This document shows positions 25,300 through 34,625 of a stretch of DNA of 64,000 nucleotides, piece after piece. Position 1 is the stretch's first letter. Every line of letters begins with the position of its first letter. Location of the stretch: the NCBI GenBank assembly GCA_963703555.1, contig CAVPEV010000047.1, positions 94,136 through 158,135 on the forward strand, in the 5' to 3' direction. The position numbers and the translations under genes were made by a program. A model generated the notes under the pieces. The model worked only from the letters and a program-made list of their open reading frames with translations, did not search any database and was not told where the DNA came from. The stretch is from CAVPEV01 sp963703555 (lineage in GTDB: Bacteria > Actinomycetota > Actinomycetes > Actinomycetales > Cellulomonadaceae).

Positions 25300-26136
25300 T
25301 CACACGCCACTGGTGCTCACACCCAGCCCGCGGCGCCGCAGCACCCGGACGACGAGCCCGATGGCCACGGCGGTGAGCACCAGCATCGCCAGGGCCAGGG
25401 CCATCCCGGCCTGCGGCGCGGACCGCTGGTAGACGACCAGGTAGGTGGGCAGGGTCTGCTTGAGCAGCAGCGAGGCGAACGCGAACTCCCCCAGCACCAA
25501 CGCCGCCGTCAGCCCGCCGGACGCGGCGATCGACGCGGCGAGGTTGGGCACGAGCACCCGGGTGAGCACGGTCCAGCCCGAGGCGCCCAGCCCGGTCGCC
25601 GCCTCGACGAGGGTGCGCGCGTTGATCGCCCGCAGCCCGGAGTCCAGGGCACGGTACGTGAACGGCATGGCCCACACGGCGTAGAACGGCACCAGACTCA
25701 GCGGGCTGGTCAGGAACCACGGCGCCACCGCCCGGAACGTCGCCGACACCCCCACGACCAGGGCGATCGGCGGGATCACCCAGGGCAGCAGGGTGATGCC
25801 GGTGAGCAGCGGGCGCAGCCGGGGCGCACGGACCTCGGCCAGCACGGACAGCGGCAGCAGCAGCGCCAGGTTCACCACCACGGCCAGCACGGCCAGCAGC
25901 GCCGACGTGCGCGCGGCCGCCCACAGCGCCGGCTCGGACAGCGCCTCCAGCAGCGGCCGCGCCGACCACCCGGTGGCCAGGGTGTGCCAGCCGAGCCGCA
26001 CCACCGGCACGTTCTGGAAGGCGAACCGCGCCATGGCCAGCTGCGGCACGACGAAGTAGACCGCCAGCACCGCCAGGAAGACCCAGCGGGCCCACGCCGC
26101 CCCCCGCCGTCGCGCGGTGCCCCGCTCGGCGGTCAT
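25300..26136 (-). CDS. ABC importer permease, second subunit
   Basis: A 278-residue membrane protein with about six helices. The inner-membrane permease EAA loop is seen as EAATGLGASGWTVLTRVLVP. It resembles the second permease of spermidine/putrescine, iron or aminoethylphosphonate importers (PotC/PhnV-like). The ATG at 26136 overlaps the stop of the first permease by four bases, so the two subunits are made in step. Confidence 0.88.
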   Translation of the reverse strand: MTAERGTARRRGAAWARWVFLAVLAVYFVVPQLAMARFAFQNVPVVRLGWHTLATGWSARPLLEALSEPALWAAARTSALLAVLAVVVNLALLLPLSVLAEVRAPRLRPLLTGITLLPWVIPPIALVVGVSATFRAVAPWFLTSPLSLVPFYAVWAMPFTYRALDSGLRAINARTLVEAATGLGASGWTVLTRVLVPNLAASIAASGGLTAALVLGEFAFASLLLKQTLPTYLVVYQRSAPQAGMALALAMLVLTAVAIGLVVRVLRRRGLGVSTSGV

Positions 26137-27002
26137 CCGGCGGCCCACCGGGCGGCCCGCCGCTGCAGCACCTGCATGAGCCCGAGCCCGACGGCGAGCA
26201 GCGCGACGGTCCAGGTGACCAGCGCGTAGCCCAGGTCCTGCTCGCCGGTGATGACGTTGCCCTGCAGCACGAACCGGATCTGCAGCGGCACCAGCTGCCC
26301 CGAGGAGCTGAGCACGTAGGCCGTGGCGTAGGCGGAGAACGCGTTGATGAACAGCAGGAGCATGCCGCCGAGCACGCTCGGGGCCAGCAGCGGCCCGGCG
26401 ACGCTGCGCCAGTAGCGCACCGGGCCGGCACCCATCAGCGTGGCGGCCTCCTGCCAGGTGCGGCGCAGGCCGGCGACCGCAGGGGCCACGACGAGGTACA
26501 TCAGCGGGATCTGGAAGTACAGGTAGACCAGCGCCGTCCCCGCGATCGACGACACGGAGAACCCCGCCCCGATGATGTCGATCCCCACTCCGCGCAGCGC
26601 CGCCGTGACCACCCCCTGCGTGCCCACGGCGGCGACGAAGGCGAAGGCCAGCGGCACCCCGCCGAGCTGGGACGCGACCGAGCCGAAGGCCTCGACCGCC
26701 GGCCGCAGCCAGGACGGCCGCGTGACGTCCCGCACGGCCAGCGCGAGCGCCACGCCGAGGACCCCGCCGACCAGCGCGGTCGAGCCCGACAGCAGCAGGG
26801 AGTTCGCGAACGACGACCGGTACGGTCCGGACACCGCCCGCGCCAGCGCGCTGACCCCGAGGTGCCCCCCCGGGGTCAGCGCCCGCACCACCACGACGAC
26901 CATCGGTCCGACCAGGAACACCGCGATGAAGGCCAGGAACGGCGCCAGTGCCAGGCCCACGACGCCGGGGCGTCGGCGGGGCCGACCGGGCGTCCGGCTC
27001 AC
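26133..27002 (-). CDS. ABC importer permease, first subunit
   Basis: A 289-residue permease with about six helices; the EAA loop appears as EAATLMGAGPVRYWRSVAGP. A GTG at 27002 is chosen because it overlaps the stop of the binding-protein gene (26999-27001) and starts just before the basic RPRRRPG patch and first helix. It resembles PotB/PhnU-like permeases. Together with the second permease it forms the channel of the importer. Confidence 0.88.
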   Translation of the reverse strand: MSRTPGRPRRRPGVVGLALAPFLAFIAVFLVGPMVVVVVRALTPGGHLGVSALARAVSGPYRSSFANSLLLSGSTALVGGVLGVALALAVRDVTRPSWLRPAVEAFGSVASQLGGVPLAFAFVAAVGTQGVVTAALRGVGIDIIGAGFSVSSIAGTALVYLYFQIPLMYLVVAPAVAGLRRTWQEAATLMGAGPVRYWRSVAGPLLAPSVLGGMLLLFINAFSAYATAYVLSSSGQLVPLQIRFVLQGNVITGEQDLGYALVTWTVALLAVGLGLMQVLQRRAARWAAG

Positions 27003-28144
27003 CGGTCGGCGACCATCGGGCCCCACTGCTGCGCCAGGGTGGCCTTCGCTGCCTCGATCTGCTGCTGGGTCGGGAAGCTGACCTGGTCGAGGAGGCTCGC
27101 GTCGGGCAGGTTGGCCGCCGCCGCCGCATCGACCTTGCCTTCCTTGAGCAGGGTCGCGTAGCGGGCCGGCACCGCGCCCCCCTGGACGTAGCCGAGCGCA
27201 CCGGCGTCACCGACGAGGTGCTCGAGGAACAGCCGGGCCGCGCACGGGTGCGCGGAGTCGGTCACGACCGACTGCGCGTAGTAGCCCCCGTACACGCCGT
27301 CGCTCGGCACGGTCACCTGCATGTCGAAGCCGGCCTTCGCCAGCATCGGCTCGAGCGCCGGGAAGTTGTACGTCCAGTCCAGCGCGATCGGCACCTCGCC
27401 GGAGACCAGGTTGGCCTCGTTGACGTCGATCGTCTGCAGGTTCCCCGACTGCTTGAGCCGGGAGAAGTATTCGATGCCCGGTGTGATGTCGTCGAAGCTG
27501 CCCCCGTTGGCCAGCGACGCGGCCAGCACCGCGGCGAACGCGGCACCGGCCTCCCGAGGATCGCCGTTGAGCGTGACCATGCCCTTGTAGGCAGGGTCCG
27601 CCAGGTCGGCGAACGACGTCGGGGGCTTGGGCACGAGGGTGGTGTTCGTGGCGATCGCCATCACGCCGTAGTAGGCGGCCACCCAGTGACCCTGCGGGTC
27701 CTTGAGCCCGTCGGGGATCTGGTCCCAGACCGTCGGCTTGTAGACGTCTGCGTAGCCGTCGTCGATGAGCTGCTGGGTGAAGGACGCGCCGACGTCGACC
27801 ACCTCGGGCATGTCCGCCTGACCCCGCAGGGTCTGGATGGCGGTGATCTCGTCGGCGGAGGATGCGTCCGGGTTCGCGACCGGGGCGTCGATCCCGTAGG
27901 TGTCGCGGAACGAGGCGAGGATCCCCTGGTAGTTGGCCCAGGTGTCGGGCAGCGCGATGAGGTTGACCTGGCCCTCGCTCTTCGCCGCTGCGGCGAGCTC
28001 GTCGAGCGTCGAGCCGCACTGGGTGGTCCCGGTGGTGCCGGTGGCCGCCACCGAGTCGGCCGGGGAAGCCTGGCTCGCCGTGCTGCAGGCGGTGAGGGTC
28101 AACGCGGCGGCGGTCAGCGGTGCGAGCAGTTTCAGTGTGCGCAT
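26999..28144 (-). CDS. ABC importer solute-binding lipoprotein
   Basis: A 381-residue lipoprotein. The signal peptide ends in a lipobox LTAC at residues 17-20, so it is anchored on the outer face of the membrane. The mature part is an iron/polyamine/phosphonate-type (type 2) binding protein with LIALPDTWANYQGI, GVMAIATNTTLVPKPP and VPIALDWTYNFP. The ligand is not readable from this. A partner metallophosphoesterase in the same operon makes a phosphorus compound (phosphonate or phosphodiester) a good guess, with polyamine or Fe(III) as alternatives. It is the first gene of a five-gene operon. Confidence 0.88.
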   Translation of the reverse strand: MRTLKLLAPLTAAALTLTACSTASQASPADSVAATGTTGTTQCGSTLDELAAAAKSEGQVNLIALPDTWANYQGILASFRDTYGIDAPVANPDASSADEITAIQTLRGQADMPEVVDVGASFTQQLIDDGYADVYKPTVWDQIPDGLKDPQGHWVAAYYGVMAIATNTTLVPKPPTSFADLADPAYKGMVTLNGDPREAGAAFAAVLAASLANGGSFDDITPGIEYFSRLKQSGNLQTIDVNEANLVSGEVPIALDWTYNFPALEPMLAKAGFDMQVTVPSDGVYGGYYAQSVVTDSAHPCAARLFLEHLVGDAGALGYVQGGAVPARYATLLKEGKVDAAAAANLPDASLLDQVSFPTQQQIEAAKATLAQQWGPMVADR

Positions 28145-28333
28145 CGTGGTCCTTCAGGAGGAGGCGGCCGACGGATGTCGACCACCCCCAGTGGTACGCA
28201 CCCTGCACGACCGGCGGGGGCAGCGCAGGTGAACACCCCTGGTCCGCCCGGTGAAGTGTGCGCACCTGCGAGACTCCGGCCGCAGGCCGGGCCCATGTCC
28301 ACCGACGAGGCACCGGACCCGAGGACCGGCCGC

Positions 28334-28376
28334 GCACGACGAGCCCGGCCTCCCGCGGGGGTCGGGCTCGTCGTGC
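28334..28376. terminator. Strong hairpin terminator after the RND pump gene
   Basis: A perfect 14-base stem, GCACGACGAGCCCG (28334-28347) with CGGGCTCGTCGTGC (28363-28376), has a 15-base GC-rich loop. It starts 9 bases past the stop of the leftward RND gene (28385) and lies upstream of the importer operon, insulating the two. Confidence 0.8.
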
Positions 28377-28384
28377 TGGGAAGG

Positions 28385-31300
28385 TCAGGCCTCCGCGTGC
28401 CGTCCCGCGGGGTGGTCCTCACGGGCAGCCGGCTCCCCACCGTCGCGCTCGGCGTGCCGGCGGGCCCGCCGCTCGCGGCTGCGCGCAGAGGCCCGTTCGG
28501 ACACGGTGTACAGCACCGGGACGAGCACCAGGGTCAGCAGCGTGGAGGTGACCAGCCCGCCGATGACGACGATCGCCAACGGTTTGGAGATGAACACCCC
28601 GCCACCGGTCAGCCCGAACGCCATGGGCAGCAGCGCGAAGATCGTCGCAGCGGCGGTCATGACGATCGGCCGCAGGCGTTTGCGCGCGCCTTCCGTGACG
28701 GCGTCGCCGATGTCCCTGCCTCGACCGCGGTACTGGTTGATGAGGTCGATGAGCACGATCGCGTTGGTGACGACGATACCCACGAGCATGAGCAGCCCGA
28801 TCAGTGCCGGCACGCCCAGCGGCGTGCCGGTGGACAGCAGGGCGAGCAGCGCACCGGTCGCCGCGAACGGCACGGACACCAGCAGGATGAGCGGCTGCAG
28901 CAGGCTGCGGAACGTCGCCACCATGATGAGGTAGACCAGCGCGATCGCGATGAGCAGGGCCGTGCCGAGGTCGGAGAACGCGCTGGACTGCTGCGCCGCC
29001 ACACCACCGATCTCCACGCTGGCGCCCGCCGGCACGTCGATGCCGTCGATCGCGGTCTGCATGCTCGTGGTGAGCGCCCCGAGGTCCTGCCCGGCCGGGG
29101 TGGCGGAGATCGTCGCGCTGCGCTGACCGTCGATGCGGGTGATCGCGGTGGGCGCCTCGACCGTCTGCACGCTGGCCACCTGGGTCAGCGGGACGGGGCC
29201 GCGGGCGGTCGGCAGCACCATGGCCTGCAGCTGCTGGACCGTGCTGGGAGCCATCCCGGCGTCGACGACCACGTCGATGGGCCCACCCCCGACGTCGACC
29301 TTGCCGATCGGCTGCGGGCTCAGGGTCTGGGCCACGGTCCCGGCCACCTGCACCTCGGTGAGCCCGGCGGCGGCGGCGGCCTGCCGGTCGACGACCAGCT
29401 GGACGGTGGGCTGTGCGCCCGCCAGGTTGTTGGTGACATCAGTGGTGCCCGGCACGCCCTTGACGACGTCCTCGACCTGCGACGCCAGCGTGGCGAGCTG
29501 CTGGGGGTCGGCGGCCTGCACGATGACGTCGACCGTCGACACCCCGTACATCGCCTCCGCGCCCGCGACGGTGATCGTGCCGAGCGTCTGGTCTCCGGCG
29601 GTCAGCGAGGACAGCGCGGTCCGGACCTCGTCCCGCACCGCGAGGCTGTCGGCGGTGGCGTCCATGGTCAGCGCGAACGTGGCGCGCGGCGCCCCGCCGC
29701 CGCCCATGAACAGAGCCTCCATGCCCCCGGACGACCCGATGGTGGTCTGCACGTTCTGCACCCCGGAGACGCCCATGATGGCCTTCTCGACCCTGCGCGC
29801 CGCGTCGTCCTGCGCCGTCAGGGACGTGGCGGGCGGGAACTGCTCCGTGACGGTCGCGGTGTCCTGCCCGACGTCGCCGAGGAAGTTCGTCTCGAGGCGG
29901 GGCACCAGCGCGACCGTGCCGCCGAAGACCACGACGGCCGCGATGATCGTGACGACGGGGTGCCCGATCGCGCCCCGCAGAGTGGACAGGTAGGTGCGCT
30001 GCAGCCGGGTGTGGCGCTCCCGCTCCTCCGCCTCGGCACGCACCGTCGCCACGTCCTGGGCCGCCGGCGGGGCCTTGATGAACCAGTACGCCAGCACCGG
30101 GACGATGGACAGGGCCACCACCAGCGAGGCGAGCATCGCCACGGCCACGGTCACGGCGAACGGCCGGAACAGCTCCCCGACCATGCCACCGACCAGACCG
30201 ATCGGCAGGAAGACCGACACGGTGGTGATGGTGGAGGCGGTCACCGCGCCCGCGACCTCGCGGACCGCGGCGAGGATCGCGTCACGCTTGGGCTCGCCGT
30301 AGGACAGGTGACGCTTGATGTTCTCGATGATGACGATGGAGTCGTCGACGACGCGCCCGATGGCGACGGTCATCGCGCCCAAGGTGAGAATGTTCAGCGA
30401 GTAGCCGCCGACCCGCAGGCCGATGAAGGTCACCAGCAGGGACAGCGGGATGGACAGCGCGGAGACGATCGTCGAGCGCAGCGAGGTGAGGAACAGCAGG
30501 ATCACGACGACGGCGAACAGCAGCCCCAGGCCGCCCTCTGTCGACAGACCGGAGATGGACTCCTCGATGAACGGCGCCTGGTCGAACACGACGCCGAACT
30601 GCAGGTTGCCGGCATGGGCCGCGCTCAGCTCGGCGACCGCGTCGCTCACCCCGTGCGAGACGTCGACGGTGTTGCCGGCCGGGGTCTTGGTGATGGCGAT
30701 GGCGAGCGCGTCCGAACCGTTCAGCCGGGAGAAGGACGTCGGGGCCTTGTCGACCTCGCTGACCTTCGCGACGTCGCCGAGGTGCACGACGGTCCCGGTC
30801 GCGGTGGTCAGCGGCAGCGCAGCGATGTCGTCGACGGAGGTCAGCGGCGAGCCCGCCTGCACGCTGAGGGTCTGGCTGCCGTCGGCCACCGTCCCGGCGG
30901 GGATCACCACACCGTTGTCCTTGAGCACCGCAGACGCCGCGGTCGGCGACGCGCCGGCGGCCGTCAGGGCACGCATGTCCAGGGCGACGACCACCTGGCG
31001 CGTGGACAGGCCGGTCACCGTGACGTCGCGGACCCCGGAGATCTGCTGCAGGCGCGGGACGACCTCGCCGTGCAGCGTCGCGGCCAGCGTGGCGGTGTCG
31101 GCCTGGTCCCCCGAACCGGTGACGGCGAGCTGGACGACGGGCAGGTCGTCGAGCGTCCCGGTCATCACGGTCGGCTGCACCCCGCTGGGCAGCGAGGTCT
31201 GCGCCCGGTTGACGGCCTGCTGCAGCGCCTGGGTGGCACGGTCCAGGTCGATCCCGTAGGTGAACTCGACGGTGGTGGCGGACACGCTGGTGGTGGACTG

Positions 31301-31549
31301 CGACGTCACCTGCTTGACGTCCCGCACCGCGGAGATCGCGGACTCCAGCGGTTGGGTGACCTGGGACTCGACCAGCTCGGGCGACGATCCGGGGTCGACG
31401 GCGATGACCACCGCGGCGGGGATCTGCAGGGACGGGATGAGCTCCTGCTTGAGCGCCCCCGCGCTCAGCACGCCGAACACGGCGACCGCCACAGCGGCGA
31501 GCGCCACGACCGACCGGTTGGCGAGGGACAGGCGCGCGAGCCGCCACAT
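28385..31549 (-). CDS. RND-family efflux transporter (AcrB/HAE1-like)
   Basis: A 1054-residue inner-membrane pump. Twelve helices are arranged as 1+5 around two large periplasmic-type loops, as in AcrB. Helix 4 carries the proton-relay Asp pair region (GRVVDDSIVIIENI), and a matching block GIVVTNAIVLIDLI lies in the second half. The ATG at 31549 has GGGAGG upstream and begins MWRLARLSLANRS. No membrane-fusion or outer-membrane partner gene is next to it, as expected for a bacterium without an outer membrane. The substrate is unknown; toxic organics and lipids are typical. Confidence 0.93.
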   Translation of the reverse strand: MWRLARLSLANRSVVALAAVAVAVFGVLSAGALKQELIPSLQIPAAVVIAVDPGSSPELVESQVTQPLESAISAVRDVKQVTSQSTTSVSATTVEFTYGIDLDRATQALQQAVNRAQTSLPSGVQPTVMTGTLDDLPVVQLAVTGSGDQADTATLAATLHGEVVPRLQQISGVRDVTVTGLSTRQVVVALDMRALTAAGASPTAASAVLKDNGVVIPAGTVADGSQTLSVQAGSPLTSVDDIAALPLTTATGTVVHLGDVAKVSEVDKAPTSFSRLNGSDALAIAITKTPAGNTVDVSHGVSDAVAELSAAHAGNLQFGVVFDQAPFIEESISGLSTEGGLGLLFAVVVILLFLTSLRSTIVSALSIPLSLLVTFIGLRVGGYSLNILTLGAMTVAIGRVVDDSIVIIENIKRHLSYGEPKRDAILAAVREVAGAVTASTITTVSVFLPIGLVGGMVGELFRPFAVTVAVAMLASLVVALSIVPVLAYWFIKAPPAAQDVATVRAEAEERERHTRLQRTYLSTLRGAIGHPVVTIIAAVVVFGGTVALVPRLETNFLGDVGQDTATVTEQFPPATSLTAQDDAARRVEKAIMGVSGVQNVQTTIGSSGGMEALFMGGGGAPRATFALTMDATADSLAVRDEVRTALSSLTAGDQTLGTITVAGAEAMYGVSTVDVIVQAADPQQLATLASQVEDVVKGVPGTTDVTNNLAGAQPTVQLVVDRQAAAAAGLTEVQVAGTVAQTLSPQPIGKVDVGGGPIDVVVDAGMAPSTVQQLQAMVLPTARGPVPLTQVASVQTVEAPTAITRIDGQRSATISATPAGQDLGALTTSMQTAIDGIDVPAGASVEIGGVAAQQSSAFSDLGTALLIAIALVYLIMVATFRSLLQPLILLVSVPFAATGALLALLSTGTPLGVPALIGLLMLVGIVVTNAIVLIDLINQYRGRGRDIGDAVTEGARKRLRPIVMTAAATIFALLPMAFGLTGGGVFISKPLAIVVIGGLVTSTLLTLVLVPVLYTVSERASARSRERRARRHAERDGGEPAAREDHPAGRHAEA

Positions 31550-31727
31550 AGGACCTCCCGTGGTGAACGAAGGCCATTCCCACGGCGGGGTTGACCGGAC
31601 CATCGGTGCAACGTGCACAGTGCCCTCATAGTTCCGCAGATCACAGACGTGGCGCGACGGTGGCGCCGGCGCCCGGGCAGGTGGTGGGCGCCGATCGAGG
31701 CGGGGTCACGGCTCCGCGGACCTCAGG

Positions 31728-33164
31728 TCAGGACCCAGGTCCCGGGCTGCCGGGCGGTGCACCGCTGCCCACCCGGTCGGGGATCCCCGCCAGGCCCAGC
31801 AGCCCCCCTGCGGCGAGCAGCCCCGCGCAGGTCAGCATCGCCACCCGGTGGGCCGGCTCCAGGGCGACCGGGTCGGTCAGGTTGGCGCCCACCCGGGCCA
31901 CCACGGGCAGCACCGCCACCGCGAACAACCCGGCCGACCGCGCGACCGCGTTGTTGACACCGCTGGCCAGGCCGGCGAGCCGGTCCGGGGCCGCGGCGAG
32001 CGCAGTGGACGTCAGCGGTGCGACGACCGTGGCCAGCCCCAGCCCGGCGACCAGCACACCGGGCAGCACGTCCGCGGGGTACGAGGCGCCCGGGCCGATG
32101 CCCGCGAGCAGCGCGACGCCGCCGGCGGCGATCAGTGGACCGGCGCCCATCTGCCAGCGCGGCCCGATCCGTTGGGCGAGCGCCCCGGAGCGGCCGGACA
32201 GCACCATGAGCGCCAGGGTGGCCGGCAGCGAGGCCGTGCCGGCAGCGAGCGGGCTGTACCCGACGACCACCTGCAGGGTGACCGTGAGGAAGAAGCTGAA
32301 CCCGGCCAGGGCCGCGTACACGACGAACGTCTCCACCTGGGTGACGGAGAACGCCCGGGACCCGAACACCCACAACGGCAGCATCGGGTGGCGGACCCGC
32401 GCCTCGACGACGACGAAGGCCGCGCCGGCGACCGCGCCGGCGACGAAGGCGCCCGTCACGGTCGGGTCCGTGCCGCGCTCGGGCAGGGTGGTGAGGCCGT
32501 AGGAGATCCCGGCGAGCGCCACGCCGGCCAGGCCCGCCCCTGCCCAGTCCAGGCGGGGCGCCGCCTGCGGGTCGGAGCTCTCCGGCACCGCGCGCGCCGC
32601 GAGCACCGCCACGGCGCCGGCCAGCGGCACGTTGACGAGGAACACCCATCGCCACGTCGCCACCGCGAGGATCGCCCCGCCGAGCAGGGGTGCGACCACC
32701 CCGGCGACCGCACCCAGTCCCGACCACGTGCCGATGGCCCGGGATCGGTCCGCCGGGACGAACACCGCCTGGATGATCGCCAACGAGGCGGGCGTGAGCA
32801 GGGCCCCGGCGACGCCCTGCACCATCCGGGCGGCCACGAGCGCTCCCACGGACGGGGCGAGCGCGCACAGCAGGGATGTCGCCGCGAACCCCCAGAGCCC
32901 GACGACGAACACCCGCCGGCGCCCGTACCGGTCCCCGAGCGAGCCGGCCAGCAGGAGGAACGCCGACAGCGTGAGCAGGTACCCGGTGACCGTCCACTGC
33001 AGCCCTGCGGTGGAGGCACCCAGGTCGGCGCCGATCCGTGGCAGCGCGATGGTGACGATCGTGCCGTCGATGAACACCACCGACGAGCCGCCGATGGTGG
33101 CAGCGAGCGCGGCCCGGCCGGGGCCCGAGCGGTACCGGACGGTGCCGGCCACGGGTGGTGTCAC
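31728..33164 (-). CDS. MFS transporter, DHA2 drug-efflux type
   Basis: A 478-residue exporter with about 14 helices. Motif A is GSLGDRYGRRRVFV, motif C is GLGAVAGVVAPLLGGAI, and the first helix has DGTIVTIALPRIG, typical of EmrB/QacA-like pumps. GTG 33164 is taken as the start because it follows the basic, non-conserved upstream codons. The substrate is unknown. It stands alone, 178 bases from the RND gene start and 45 bases from rbsD, all leftward. Confidence 0.9.
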   Translation of the reverse strand: MTPPVAGTVRYRSGPGRAALAATIGGSSVVFIDGTIVTIALPRIGADLGASTAGLQWTVTGYLLTLSAFLLLAGSLGDRYGRRRVFVVGLWGFAATSLLCALAPSVGALVAARMVQGVAGALLTPASLAIIQAVFVPADRSRAIGTWSGLGAVAGVVAPLLGGAILAVATWRWVFLVNVPLAGAVAVLAARAVPESSDPQAAPRLDWAGAGLAGVALAGISYGLTTLPERGTDPTVTGAFVAGAVAGAAFVVVEARVRHPMLPLWVFGSRAFSVTQVETFVVYAALAGFSFFLTVTLQVVVGYSPLAAGTASLPATLALMVLSGRSGALAQRIGPRWQMGAGPLIAAGGVALLAGIGPGASYPADVLPGVLVAGLGLATVVAPLTSTALAAAPDRLAGLASGVNNAVARSAGLFAVAVLPVVARVGANLTDPVALEPAHRVAMLTCAGLLAAGGLLGLAGIPDRVGSGAPPGSPGPGS

Positions 33165-33209
33165 GCAGCGACGGTAAGGCCGTCCGCCCACCGCCCGGCG
33201 CCGACCGGC

Positions 33210-33599
33210 TCAGAACGGTACGCCGCAGCGCAGGATGACGTTGGCGTAGGCGGTCGCCTCGCCCGTACGGACCAGCAGACGTGCCGATCCGGTCTCCTGC
33301 TTGAGCTGCTCGTGGCTCACCCACCGCGGTGCTCCCACGCGGTCGCCGACCAGCCGGACGACCGCCGGGTTGTGCTCCCGTGCCTCCTGGGCCAGGGTCG
33401 CTCCCTCGACCACCAGCTCACCGAGCAGCGCGTCGAGCACCTGCGCGAACGACGGCACGCCGAACACGACGGCCAGGTCCACCACCGGAACCCCGGCGGG
33501 CCGGGGCAGCCCGCAGTCGCAGACCACGAGCGTGTCCGTGTGCCCCAGACCCGCCAAGGCGCAGCTCAGCGGCTGGTTGAGCACTCCTGCCCGCCTCAT
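33210..33599 (-). CDS. rbsD: D-ribose pyranase
   Basis: A 129-residue RbsD, which speeds the change of beta-ribopyranose to ribofuranose so that RbsK can use it. The N-terminal Leu-Asn block appears as MRRAGVLNQPLSCALAGLGHTD, cut here by one Cys-rich strand (VVCDCGLP), and the C-terminal YANVILRCGVPF is diagnostic. The catalytic His is H20 in GHTD. It overlaps the rbsK stop by four bases and is the last gene of the ribose operon. Confidence 0.95.
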   Translation of the reverse strand: MRRAGVLNQPLSCALAGLGHTDTLVVCDCGLPRPAGVPVVDLAVVFGVPSFAQVLDALLGELVVEGATLAQEAREHNPAVVRLVGDRVGAPRWVSHEQLKQETGSARLLVRTGEATAYANVILRCGVPF

Positions 33600-34558
33600 C
33601 GCCCCGCCACCTCCGCCCTGGTCGGGAAGGACGACTGCGCCCCGCGCCGACCCACGGCCATGGCGGCCACACCGGTGGCCACGTCGACGGCGTCGGCCAG
33701 GCTCACGCCGTCCGCAAGCTCCACGGCCAACGCCCCCACGAACGCGTCCCCGGCGCCGGTGGTGTCGATCGCGGTGACCCGTCGTGCCGGGACGTGATGC
33801 AGGACACCGGGCGAGCCGCCGGGTCCCCGTACGCCGTGCACCGATCCCCCCGCACCGAGGGTGAGCACCACGGATCGTGCCCCGAGCCCGAGCAGGCCGA
33901 GCACGGCCCGCTCGGCGTCGCGATCCGGCGGAGCGCCGGCACCCGCACCCGCACCCCGGGCCGGCTCGGCCGGCTGGGTCCCGAGCAGCGCCTGCGCCTC
34001 CGACTCGTTGACGACGAGCGGGTCCGCCACGGCCAGGACGGCGGCCGGCAGCCGGGTCGCCGGTGCGGCGTTGAGCACCAGCCGCGCCCCCACCGTCTCG
34101 GCTCGGCGTGCCACGTGCTCGACCGTGGCCAGCGGGATCTCCAGCTGGGTCACGACCACGGCGACCTCGCCACGCCCCAGCGCGGCGTCCACCGCCTGGG
34201 GGCAAACGTGCCGGTTCGCCGACGGGGAGACGATGATCGCGTTCTCCCCGTCCGGCGTGACGAGGATGACGGCCGTCCCGGTCGGTGCGTCCACGGCCGT
34301 CAGCGCGGTGTCGTCGACCCCGGCTCCGGTGAGCGACGCGCGCAGCATCGCCCCGTGCGGGTCCGCCCCGACGCACCCCACGAAGGTGACGTCGCCGCCC
34401 AGCAGCCCGGCCGCCACCGCCTGGTTCGCCCCCTTGCCGCCGGGCGTGGTCACGAGGTCGGAGCCGAGGATCGTCTCCCCGGCCCCGGGACGATGGTCGA
34501 TGTCGATGACGAGGTCGGCGTTCGCCGACCCGACGACGACGATGCGCTGCCTGGGCAC
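33596..34558 (-). CDS. rbsK: Ribokinase
   Basis: A 320-residue PfkB-family kinase that phosphorylates ribose to ribose 5-phosphate. The two PfkB signatures are GGKGANQAVAAGLLGG near residue 41 and DTTGAGDAFVGALA near 265, the latter holding the catalytic Asp. The substrate strand VVVGSANADLVIDID is at the N-terminus. A Gly/Ala/Pro-rich insert lies near residue 205. The GTG at 34558 has GGGAGGG upstream. Its gene overlaps rbsD by four bases. Confidence 0.95.
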   Translation of the reverse strand: MPRQRIVVVGSANADLVIDIDHRPGAGETILGSDLVTTPGGKGANQAVAAGLLGGDVTFVGCVGADPHGAMLRASLTGAGVDDTALTAVDAPTGTAVILVTPDGENAIIVSPSANRHVCPQAVDAALGRGEVAVVVTQLEIPLATVEHVARRAETVGARLVLNAAPATRLPAAVLAVADPLVVNESEAQALLGTQPAEPARGAGAGAGAPPDRDAERAVLGLLGLGARSVVLTLGAGGSVHGVRGPGGSPGVLHHVPARRVTAIDTTGAGDAFVGALAVELADGVSLADAVDVATGVAAMAVGRRGAQSSFPTRAEVAGR

Positions 34559-34625
34559 AGGCCCTCCCTGGGCGGGCCACCGCGACGCGCGAACGCCGCG
34601 GTGGCCCGGTCGATGGAACGTACGG

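Noticed and set aside
26948..31594. A 1548-codon plus-strand frame opposite the RND and importer genes
   Set aside because: It has no motif and is rich in Arg/Gly/Gln. The minus-strand genes account fully for the region.
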